In this document: piece by piece, positions 1 through 7,239 of the stretch
Numbering within the stretch: position 1 is the stretch's first letter
Layout: each line of letters begins with the position of its first letter
NCBI GenBank assembly: GCA_004554205.1
Contig: SFNH01000044.1
Span: forward strand, 1-12,901
DNA length: 12,901 nucleotides
Direction: 5' to 3'
Source: Clostridium sp.
GTDB taxonomy: Bacteria > Bacillota > Clostridia > Lachnospirales > Lachnospiraceae
The notes under the pieces: generated by a model
What the model saw: only the letters and a program-made list of their open reading frames with translations
Database searches by the model: none
Told to the model about the DNA's origin: nothing
Translations under genes and position numbers: made by a program

Positions 1-3000
1 CAATACGGGATATCCGTCCTCATTCAGATATCCGCTGACATGAGAAATCAGGTAATCCGTCTCATCATAAATGATAAAGTGTTTACTCCAGCCTGAATCT
101 CTCTTTTCTACCGCCTGAATCGATACGCGGGCATTCTCATAGTAGGCTTTCTTCCAATCCTCATCTTTCGGCCTGCCCTCTCCATAATCCGGATCCATCC
201 CTTCCCAGACGATCATCGTCTGTGTCTTGTCCTTATTCTGGAGAATGGTAAATCCCTCCATGGGATTTTCAGATGCCGAAACGATCTCTGTACCGGCTTC
301 CCCGGGGCTCGCAGTCTCCATAAGAGCCCCCTCCTGATACCATACCAGGTTGCTTCCCGTGGCGGTCATATAAATCTGCGGCGAAGTATCATTTACGTTA
401 TTATCTGTCAGTCTCGTGTTGTTCACACCATCATAGGAGTAAAGCTCATTCTTTTCTTCACCATCGCCGATGCCCGGTTTTGCCGAATAAATGACTGAAA
501 CCGTACCGTTAAACTTTCCAATCTCCAGGTTAGAGGTCGGGAAGCTTCTTCCCAGGGATAACCTCTCGGGTGCTCCCGCGCCCCTGTAAAGATAGAGATT
601 ATAGTTTGCGTTCTCCCCAAAAATGTCTCCATCGAAGGTCTCTGTCTCGATCCACGCCACATACACGGTACCGTCTTCATCGACATAAACGCTCGGGGCG
701 CCGTCAAAGTTAGAATCCACTGAAAGCTGCTGTGTATCTTCCACCTCGCCGCTTTCGGCATCAATCGTAAACAGGTAAATCTCACTGGAAGAAAGGATTT
801 CCCTGATCGCATCATTTTCAGGAGTATCTCCTTCGAGCCTGTCTTTACTCTTTGAAACAGCTACATAGAGCTTATTTCCTGAAGCCTTCACATCGTAATA
901 GAGATCCATGGTTTCCACATTCGTGCCGGGTAAGACTGCGGCAATGCGCTTTGGCTCTCCCTCAAATCCGGGCGCGGCGGACCGGGCCAGACCATACACA
1001 GATGCATTCCGTGTGCTTCTCGAAGCATTGGCGGACAGGTCATTGACAAGCTCCTCTCCGTCACTTGATGCATCTGACGGGGTGGCAGTCTCCTCGGCAC
1101 TGGACGAAGATGCCTTTTTCGCACCGGCGTCAGACGGTGAGGCTTTCGGCGCATTGGACGGAGACGCTTTTGTTTCACCTGCTCCCGATAGGGATGCCGA
1201 TGCTGTCTCGGCATCTGACCCGGTTGCAAGCTTCGCATACATCACACCGGCGCTGTCATAGGAACCATCGCCTGTACCAAACCAGAACGCATAGTCGCCC
1301 TTATCTGTCTGAATCAGCTCAACGGTATTGCTCTGCAGCGCGTCTCCGCTGATGATAAAGTCATTTGTATTATCTGTCAGACTTGCCTGTGTACCATCCG
1401 ACACAGCCAAAAGCACAGGCTCATCCCCCGGAAGCGTTTCCAGCTCAAACTGGTCGATAGAGCTCACGCGAAAAGCCGCATCCTCCTCCGACATCATCTG
1501 CAGCATCATCGCATTTCCCGACTGGCTGTTAATATATCCGTCCGCAATCACCTTATCTAAAAGCGGCCAGTTCTTTTTAACCTTGATGATCGGAGATAAG
1601 TATACCTCTGCAAAAAAACCACCCTTTGCAGTTGCCTTATAATATGTATTCTTAAACCGGTACAGCCCGTCCACTCCGATATTGCCGCCGAGACCTGCAC
1701 TCAGCACACCGTGAATGCCTACGCCAAGGCCGGCCTCCAGCCCGACGCTCGCCAGCACATCGACATCCCAGCTCCAATCGCTGAATTTATATCCGTCACC
1801 CGTAAGGATAAATGCGGCTCTTAAGTCTCCTTCCGCGCCGAGAGTTCCTGTCGCCCCGGCATATCCGTATACGGGAACAAAAGCTATAACTGCCTGAGCA
1901 ACTACCCTGCCCTCTACCTTGCCGTAAATCAGACCGTGAATTGCGAGTGAAACTGTACCGGTGTTCTCCATGATCTTGGATGTCTCAACCTCTCCGTAGC
2001 CCACAAAATTCAAAGAGGCGTCGAATTTTGCCGAAGCGTACCCGGTAGCTTTAAATCGGGACGCTGACATCCTGTCCAGTTTTTCAAATTTTCCCTTTTT
2101 CGCATCGTTTACGGCCTCAAAAAATGCCTTGTTTCCGCCTACTGCCGTGGCCTTGTGTTCCCCGGTCGTACCATCCGGTTTTTTCTCACCCTCCATAAAC
2201 TCACGCTTCAGATTTATCCCGATCCGCAGCTTGTCCTGGTCTATGTAGAAAAGGAAAGGAGTATTCATACCCGCCGGCATCAGATTCATCTCTACATTAT
2301 CACCCAGCAGCGGTACACCGTTCAGCTTGAGCGTCACTGCCTTCTGCGTGAGCTGTGCGCTCAACTTGGTGGAGCCGGCGGCATTTTTCTTATCCGCCAC
2401 AATATTGAGACCGATTCGGCTTGAGGAGCGATTTCCCTGCTTATCCATCACGACAAAGTAAACAGCCTCCCCCGCTTTAAATCCCTTAAGCGCCGGTTCC
2501 CTGAAATTCGGATTTTCACCGTGGGAAAGGTCATATACAGGAATCTCAAATTTCGGCTCAGCGCTCTCCACGACAGGCTTTCCCCCCTGCATCAAATAAA
2601 ACCTGGCGCCTGTCGTATACTCCTTGCCGGATGAAACATCAATTTTCAGAGTGTCTATCCGATCCTCCTGCGCTTTTCTTCCCGGCTTCTCCTTGTAGGC
2701 AGAAAATGTTTTACTCGTTTGCCGAAGATCCGTCGTCTTTCCCTGGTAGGAAGATATCACCGACGCGTTTCCCCACTTACGCTCCAGTGCTTCCTCCGCA
2801 GTGATCGCCTCACCATCACTCAGATAAAATTCATTTATATGAGGACCAAGTGACCGATCCTTAAAGATATATGTCTTTCCGTTCCAATCAATATAGATTA
2901 CGTCAAATTTCTCCCAGCCAACGATACCGTTATCCTGTACCCTGAGCAATTTAGTATGCAGCTCCCCTCTGCTGTCTGTACGCCCCAGGCTGCGGTCGCT

Positions 3001-3210
3001 CAGTCGAATCTCCGCACTGTACGCATACGGCATCCGATTCTGCTTATTTGTGTAAACCTTAAATACTGTCTCACCCTTCTTTACATTCACAGTCGGCCAG
3101 TCCCTTCTTCCGGCGAATGACTGCTCCGCGGGCAGAGACATCACCATCATAACGGCGATCAGAAGTGTGGCTACCCCTCTCTTCATTTGCTGCAATAACC
3201 CCTGTTTCAT
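1..3210 (-). CDS. Large secreted/surface protein of unknown function, 3' end beyond window
   Basis: The reading frame is open from ATG at 3210 to the left edge, giving 1070 codons with no stop, so the C-terminus is missing. A GGGAGG site 9 bases upstream supports this start; a second ATG at 3186 is possible. Residues 1-32 look like a signal peptide: basic start, hydrophobic core (ATLLIAVMMVM), then a likely cut after SFA. Residues ~33-480 are mixed beta-rich sequence without a family I can name. Residues ~490-516 are very glycine-rich (alternating small residues and G). Residues ~665-725 form a low-complexity Ala/Ser/Pro/Lys linker with repeated ASPSNA, ASPSDA and TPSDA units. From ~745 to the edge, repeated strands with Asp/Gly turns and Y-W motifs (for example VAWIETE, LVWYQEG, MIVWEGM) suggest a beta-propeller, which is inference. 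GC is visibly lower than in the rpsA operon. The gene is co-directional with rpsA and separated from it by a hairpin. Function not recognised; probably exported and cell-surface exposed. Confidence 0.85.
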   Translation of the reverse strand, partial: MKQGLLQQMKRGVATLLIAVMMVMSLPAEQSFAGRRDWPTVNVKKGETVFKVYTNKQNRMPYAYSAEIRLSDRSLGRTDSRGELHTKLLRVQDNGIVGWEKFDVIYIDWNGKTYIFKDRSLGPHINEFYLSDGEAITAEEALERKWGNASVISSYQGKTTDLRQTSKTFSAYKEKPGRKAQEDRIDTLKIDVSSGKEYTTGARFYLMQGGKPVVESAEPKFEIPVYDLSHGENPNFREPALKGFKAGEAVYFVVMDKQGNRSSSRIGLNIVADKKNAAGSTKLSAQLTQKAVTLKLNGVPLLGDNVEMNLMPAGMNTPFLFYIDQDKLRIGINLKREFMEGEKKPDGTTGEHKATAVGGNKAFFEAVNDAKKGKFEKLDRMSASRFKATGYASAKFDASLNFVGYGEVETSKIMENTGTVSLAIHGLIYGKVEGRVVAQAVIAFVPVYGYAGATGTLGAEGDLRAAFILTGDGYKFSDWSWDVDVLASVGLEAGLGVGIHGVLSAGLGGNIGVDGLYRFKNTYYKATAKGGFFAEVYLSPIIKVKKNWPLLDKVIADGYINSQSGNAMMLQMMSEEDAAFRVSSIDQFELETLPGDEPVLLAVSDGTQASLTDNTNDFIISGDALQSNTVELIQTDKGDYAFWFGTGDGSYDSAGVMYAKLATGSDAETASASLSGAGETKASPSNAPKASPSDAGAKKASSSSAEETATPSDASSDGEELVNDLSANASRSTRNASVYGLARSAAPGFEGEPKRIAAVLPGTNVETMDLYYDVKASGNKLYVAVSKSKDRLEGDTPENDAIREILSSSEIYLFTIDAESGEVEDTQQLSVDSNFDGAPSVYVDEDGTVYVAWIETETFDGDIFGENANYNLYLYRGAGAPERLSLGRSFPTSNLEIGKFNGTVSVIYSAKPGIGDGEEKNELYSYDGVNNTRLTDNNVNDTSPQIYMTATGSNLVWYQEGALMETASPGEAGTEIVSASENPMEGFTILQNKDKTQTMIVWEGMDPDYGEGRPKDEDWKKAYYENARVSIQAVEKRDSGWSKHFIIYDETDYLISHVSGYLNEDGYPVL

Positions 3211-3236
3211 CCTTGCTTCCCTCCCCGAGTTGAAAT

Positions 3237-3264
3237 TATGGCAGAGCTTCGCAGCTCTGCCATA
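3237..3264 (-). terminator. Perfect 12-bp hairpin after rpsA, probable terminator
   Basis: Arms at 3237-3248 and 3253-3264 are perfectly complementary (TATGGCAGAGCT on the minus strand) around a 4-base loop that reads GCGA in minus-strand RNA, a GNRA-type tetraloop. It starts 19 bases past the rpsA stop. The following bases (ATTTCAAC) are a poor U-tract, so termination may be incomplete, or the hairpin may mainly protect the rpsA mRNA 3' end. Confidence 0.65.
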
Positions 3265-3283
3265 TCATAGTTTGATTCGTTCT

Positions 3284-4417
3284 TTATTCCGCTTCCTCTT
3301 CCGCAGCTACTGCCGCGATGTCAACGTCCGCGACGTCCGCATCCTCGGCCGGCGCAGCCTCAGGCGGCGCCTGAAGTGCCTTGATGCTTAAACTGATCTT
3401 ATGATCCTCACCGTTGAAATCGACAACCTTTGCCTCGATCTCCTGTCCGATAGTCAGTGCGTCGGACGGCTTCTCAACGTGCTCTCTGGAAATCTGCGAA
3501 ACATGGAGAAGCGCGTCAATGCCCGGCTCCAGCTCAATAAATGCGCCGAAATCGGTCATGCGGGCGACACGTCCCGCCACAATGTTTCCGATCGCGTACT
3601 TCTCAGCCGCGCCCACCCACGGATTCTCCTCGGGGAACTTAAGGCTTAATGCAATCTTCTCGCCGTTGATATCCTTGATCAGAGCGCGCACATGCTCGCC
3701 GGACTTAAATACCTTCTTCGGGTTCTCGATACGTCCCCAGGACATCTCGGAAATGTGAAGCAGACCGTCCGCGCCGCCAAGGTCGATGAACGCGCCGAAA
3801 TCGGTCACATTCTTAACGGTGCCTTCTACGGTGTCGCCTACATGGATGCGCTCGAACAGTTCTTTCTGCATCGCTGCCTTCCTCGCGACCATAAGCTGCT
3901 TTCTGTCGCCGATCACTCTGCGCTTTCTCGGGTTAAACTCGGTAATGACAAACTCGATCTCCTGACCGGCGTATTTTGTCAGGTCTCTCTCGTAAGTATC
4001 GGATACCAGGCTCGCCGGGATAAATACCCGCGCCTCGTCAATCACCACGCTCAAGCCGCCGTCTAAGACCTGCGTAACCTTCGCGGTCAGAACCTCGTGG
4101 TTCTCAAACGCCTCCTCAAGCCTCTTGTTGCCCTTGTCGGCCGCCAGTCTCTTATAGGACAGAGCTACCTGGCCCTCGCCGTCGTTTACCTTCACGACCT
4201 TGGCTTCCATCTCATCGCCGACGTGCACCAGAGTGCGAAGATCCACATTCGCCTCGTTGGTGTACTCGCTCCGCGGGATGATACCGTCGGACTTGTAACC
4301 TATATTCAAGACGATCTCATCGTCTTTCACGTCGATAACTTTACCAGTGACGATCTCTCCCGTATGAATTGTTTTTAATGATTCCTCCAACATTTGTTCA
4401 AAACTTAAGTCTGACAT
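3284..4417 (-). CDS. rpsA: 30S ribosomal protein S1 (four S1 domains)
   Basis: The product is 377 aa starting MSDLSFEQML. It helps the small ribosomal subunit bind mRNA, though in low-GC Gram-positives S1-like proteins are often less critical than in E. coli. Four S1 RNA-binding (OB-fold) domains are visible at about residues 20-90, 106-175, 193-261 and 278-347. The last two carry the classic DFGAFI(D/E)L...G(L/I)(D/L)ALLH(V/I)S motif. This matches the short Gram-positive type rather than the six-domain, roughly 557-aa proteobacterial form. The tail (348-377) is rich in Ala, Glu and Asp. I chose ATG at 4417 because GAGGAGG at 4427-4433 sits 9 bases upstream; the longer frame starts from a TTG inside that ribosome binding site. 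The start lies 20 bases inside the end of ispH in another frame, so translation is probably coupled. Confidence 0.97.
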   Translation of the reverse strand: MSDLSFEQMLEESLKTIHTGEIVTGKVIDVKDDEIVLNIGYKSDGIIPRSEYTNEANVDLRTLVHVGDEMEAKVVKVNDGEGQVALSYKRLAADKGNKRLEEAFENHEVLTAKVTQVLDGGLSVVIDEARVFIPASLVSDTYERDLTKYAGQEIEFVITEFNPRKRRVIGDRKQLMVARKAAMQKELFERIHVGDTVEGTVKNVTDFGAFIDLGGADGLLHISEMSWGRIENPKKVFKSGEHVRALIKDINGEKIALSLKFPEENPWVGAAEKYAIGNIVAGRVARMTDFGAFIELEPGIDALLHVSQISREHVEKPSDALTIGQEIEAKVVDFNGEDHKISLSIKALQAPPEAAPAEDADVADVDIAAVAAEEEAE

Positions 4418-5249
4418 TCGTATGAACCTCCTCAATAATTTGATTCGGGGTAGATGCCCCTGCTGTAATACCTATGCTGCGCACAGAATTCACACATTCA
4501 GGATTGAAATCGCCGAGTGACTGGATAAAGTAAGTGTTACTACATTCCTTTTGGCATATCTCATAAAGTTTCTGTGTGTTGGAGCTGTTTTTGCCTCCTA
4601 TGACAATCATAGCATCCACTTCAGAAGCAATACGCCTGGCTTCCACTTGTCTTTCCTGTGTTGCACTGCAGATCGTATTTAAAACAAGTATATCATAACC
4701 CTTTTTCGCAAATATTTCAACTAAATCTTGAAATTTATTGTAATTAAATGTCGTCTGTGCCACAATGCACAGTTTTTCGCCCTCTGAGAGCGGCAGAAGA
4801 TCGATCTGATCCTCATTTTCGACCACCAGAGTGCTCCCGTCCCCCCAGCCGCGTATCCCTTCCACCTCCGGATGCCTGGGATTGCCGATGATAATGACGC
4901 GCCTGCCCTCCGCCTGCTGCTCCCGCACGATCCGGTGGATCTTTTTTACAAAGGGACACGTCGCGTCGACCACAGTGATCCCGTTTGCCTCAAGCATGTC
5001 GTAGATGTGCTTTCCGACGCCGTGGGAGCGGATAATGACAATGCCGTCCTTTAAGTTCTTAAGCTCTTCCTCGGTGTGAAGGACCGCGACTCCCTTTTTT
5101 TCGAGATCTGCGACCACCTGCTCGTTGTGGATGATCGGGCCGTAGGTGTAGACCGGCCTGTCGGCCGCGGCGATCTGCTCGTAGACCTTCTCCACCGCAC
5201 GCTTCACGCCGAAGCAAAAGCCCGCTGTCTTTGCAACGATAACCTCCAT
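4398..5249 (-). CDS. ispH: 4-hydroxy-3-methylbut-2-enyl diphosphate reductase
   Basis: The 283-aa product is the usual length for IspH (LytB), the last enzyme of the MEP isoprenoid pathway. It reduces HMBPP to IPP and DMAPP using a [4Fe-4S] cluster in the cytoplasm. The three cluster cysteines are C12 (AGFCFGVKR), C98 (DATCPFV) and C194 (NTICSATQ). Substrate-site residues H41, H76, H126, E128 and T167 are present, along with the SSNT (222-225) and AGASTP motifs. The start ATG shares one base with the cmk stop (TAATG) and has GAGGAG just upstream, so it is coupled to cmk. Its end overlaps the rpsA start by 20 bases in another frame. Base composition changes inside the gene: the 5' part (about 4781-5249) is roughly 60% GC, the 3' part (about 4440-4780) nearer 40%. 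Confidence 0.97.
   Translation of the reverse strand: MEVIVAKTAGFCFGVKRAVEKVYEQIAAADRPVYTYGPIIHNEQVVADLEKKGVAVLHTEEELKNLKDGIVIIRSHGVGKHIYDMLEANGITVVDATCPFVKKIHRIVREQQAEGRRVIIIGNPRHPEVEGIRGWGDGSTLVVENEDQIDLLPLSEGEKLCIVAQTTFNYNKFQDLVEIFAKKGYDILVLNTICSATQERQVEARRIASEVDAMIVIGGKNSSNTQKLYEICQKECSNTYFIQSLGDFNPECVNSVRSIGITAGASTPNQIIEEVHTNVRLKF
4427..4433 (-). promoter_or_regulatory. rpsA ribosome binding site inside the ispH downstream region
   Basis: GAGGAGG on the minus strand lies 9 bases before the rpsA ATG at 4417 and within the last codons of ispH. It decides the rpsA start against the longer TTG-initiated frame, and allows terminating ispH ribosomes to feed rpsA. Confidence 0.85.
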
Positions 5250-5938
5250 TAACGCTCCTCCTCAAGGCCGTGGGAGACCGCCACATCAATGATCGCCTGC
5301 ACCACCTGTTCCACCGCCATGTCGGAGGTGTCCAAAAGCACGGCGTCCTTAGCCGCCTTAAGCGGCGCGGTCTCACGGTTTTTGTCCCGGTTATCCCGCT
5401 CAATGATATCTTGCTCAATTTCCCTCAAATTACACGCCGCGCCTTTCTCTGACAGCTCCTTATATCTTCGCATGGCGCGCACAGAGGCGTCTGCCGTGAG
5501 AAAAATCTTTGCGTCGGCGTCCGGAAGGATACAGGTCCCGATATCGCGGCCGTCCATGATCACATTCTGACTTGCCGCAAGATCCCTCTGAAGCTTTAAG
5601 AGCTGCGCCCGCACCTCGGGGTACACGCTGATGGCGGAAGCCATATTCCCGACCTTTTCCGTCCGGATCTGTCCGGAGACGTCCTCGCCGTTTAAAAGCA
5701 CCTCCTGCACCCCGCCCTCGTAGCGTATGGTAATGCCCGCCTTTCCGACTGTCTCACGGATTTTCTCCACGTCCTCCGCCTCCACCCCGTGCCTTATGAA
5801 ATAGAGCGCGATGGCGCGGTACATGGCGCCGGTGTCCACATAGATAAAGCCCAGGCGTTTCGCCACAAGCTTCGCGATGGTGCTCTTTCCGGCGCCTGCC
5901 GGCCCGTCGATCGCGATGTTAAATGTTTTCTGTCCCAT
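5249..5938 (-). CDS. cmk: Cytidylate kinase
   Basis: The 229-aa product is the standard length for bacterial CMP/dCMP kinase, which transfers phosphate from ATP to (d)CMP in pyrimidine nucleotide synthesis. The P-loop DGPAGAGKST spans residues 11-20. The following DTGAMYRA (35-42), the CMP-binding DGRDIGT (129-135) and the arginine-rich lid RDNRDKNR (181-188) are all in order. The ATG at 5938 has GGAG 8 bases upstream. The gene follows the HI0933-family oxidoreductase after 44 bases, and its TAA stop overlaps the ispH ATG by one base. The oxidoreductase-cmk-ispH-rpsA order is a familiar clostridial cluster. Confidence 0.97.
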   Translation of the reverse strand: MGQKTFNIAIDGPAGAGKSTIAKLVAKRLGFIYVDTGAMYRAIALYFIRHGVEAEDVEKIRETVGKAGITIRYEGGVQEVLLNGEDVSGQIRTEKVGNMASAISVYPEVRAQLLKLQRDLAASQNVIMDGRDIGTCILPDADAKIFLTADASVRAMRRYKELSEKGAACNLREIEQDIIERDNRDKNRETAPLKAAKDAVLLDTSDMAVEQVVQAIIDVAVSHGLEEER

Positions 5939-5982
5939 TGCTCAGTCTCCATACTCCTTATCGTTTTCCATTATGCCTCATC

Positions 5983-7218
5983 CTAGACAAACGGGATCGA
6001 GCTTCCGGCAAGGTGCCCGGTAGACCAGGCAATCTGTAAGTTGAAGCCGCCCGTCACCGCGTCGAGATCCAGAACCTCACCCGCAAAATAAAGCCCTCTT
6101 GTAAGCTTTGACTCCATTGTGGACGGATTTATCTCCCGCACAGAGACGCCGCCCTGCGTGATGATGGCCTCCCGGTAGTCCCGAAGCCCCGTGAGTGTAA
6201 GGCGAAAATCCTTCAGGCTCTGCACGAGCCCGATGCGCTCCTGCCTCGTGACCTCATTCACCTTCTTATCGGGCGAAATGCCGCTTGCCTCCACGATGAC
6301 TGGAATGAGCTTTGACGGGAGGAGATGCGACAGCGCATTCTTGTATTGCCTGTTTTTGATCTCGTCAAAATCACGCAGGATCCTCGCGTCGAGCTGCTCC
6401 GCGGTCAGAGCGGGCTTTAAATCGACAGACAGGGTAAGCGGCGTTTTTCTTAAGCTTTTCGCCACAAAGCTGCTGGCGGAAAGAAGCGCCGGGCCGCTGA
6501 CGCCGAAATGGGTAAACAGCATTTCCCCAAACTCCTCATACAGAACCTCCGTTTCCCTTAAAATCCGGACACGGACATTCCGCAGGGAGAGTCCCTGAAG
6601 CTGCCTCACCACCGGCTCCCTGACCTCAAGGGGAACTAACGCGGGGGTGAGCTCCGTAACCGTGTGTCCCTGCTCTCTCGCGAAGCGGTATCCGTCTCCC
6701 GTTGAGCCGGTAGACGGATAGGAGAGCCCTCCGGTGGCGATGACCACCGCATCCGCGTCGATCGTCCGTCCGTCTTTTAGGCGCACCCCCGTCACTGCCC
6801 CGTTCCCGCTCACGATCTCCGCGACCTGGGCATAAAACTCTACCTCGACGCCAAGGTTACGCAGACAGGCGCTCAGTGTGCGGATCACATCGGAGGACTT
6901 ATCCGACACCGGGAATACACGCCCTCCGCGCTCGGTCTTTACCGGACAGCCGTTTTCTTCCATGAAAGCCATCATGTCAAAATTCGTGAAGCCGTAGAAG
7001 CTGCTGTAGAGGAACCTGGGATTGTGGACCACATTTTTAAACAGATCCGCGGTATCGCAGGCGTTGGTGAGGTTGCAGCGCCCTTTTCCGGTGATGTAGA
7101 GCTTTTTCCCCAGCTTTTCATTTTTCTCAAACAGGCGGACACGGTGCCCCGCCCCGGCAGCGGCAGCCGCCGCCATCATGCCCGCCGCTCCGCCGCCAAT
7201 GACAACAACCCGGCTCAT
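5983..7218 (-). CDS. HI0933/BaiN-family NAD(P)/FAD-dependent oxidoreductase
   Basis: This is a 411-aa flavoprotein. The N-terminal Rossmann motif VIGGGAAGMMAA (6-17) binds the FAD ADP moiety. GKKLYITGKGRCNLTN (about 37-52) is the signature of the HI0933 family, followed by a second nucleotide-contact motif ATGGLSYPSTGSTGDGY (about 162-178). The C-terminal block LYFAGEVLDLDAVTGGFNLQ closes the FAD site. Clostridium scindens BaiN, a member of this family, has been reported to act in bile-acid dehydroxylation, and others are annotated as aminoacetone oxidases. No other bai genes are present here, and the cmk-ispH-rpsA context is a housekeeping one, so I do not assign a substrate. GGAGGAGGAG directly upstream supports the ATG at 7218. 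It lies 21 bases after the M28-like lipoprotein gene. Confidence 0.92.
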   Translation of the reverse strand: MSRVVVIGGGAAGMMAAAAAAGAGHRVRLFEKNEKLGKKLYITGKGRCNLTNACDTADLFKNVVHNPRFLYSSFYGFTNFDMMAFMEENGCPVKTERGGRVFPVSDKSSDVIRTLSACLRNLGVEVEFYAQVAEIVSGNGAVTGVRLKDGRTIDADAVVIATGGLSYPSTGSTGDGYRFAREQGHTVTELTPALVPLEVREPVVRQLQGLSLRNVRVRILRETEVLYEEFGEMLFTHFGVSGPALLSASSFVAKSLRKTPLTLSVDLKPALTAEQLDARILRDFDEIKNRQYKNALSHLLPSKLIPVIVEASGISPDKKVNEVTRQERIGLVQSLKDFRLTLTGLRDYREAIITQGGVSVREINPSTMESKLTRGLYFAGEVLDLDAVTGGFNLQIAWSTGHLAGSSIPFV

Positions 7219-7239
7219 ACGCTCCTCCTCCTGTTTTGA

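Noticed and set aside
4398..4417. Interpretation of the ispH/rpsA junction as a frameshifted fusion gene
   Set aside because: A proper stop, a strong ribosome binding site and a family-like S1 N-terminus support two separate genes, although a base error cannot be fully excluded.
4418..4435. Upstream TTG start for rpsA adding six residues
   Set aside because: The TTG overlaps the GAGGAGG ribosome binding site, which is correctly spaced for the ATG at 4417.
5942..5971. Nine-codon mini-frame just before cmk
   Set aside because: It begins with ATG and ends close to the cmk start, but it has no ribosome binding site of its own that is convincing and could easily be chance.
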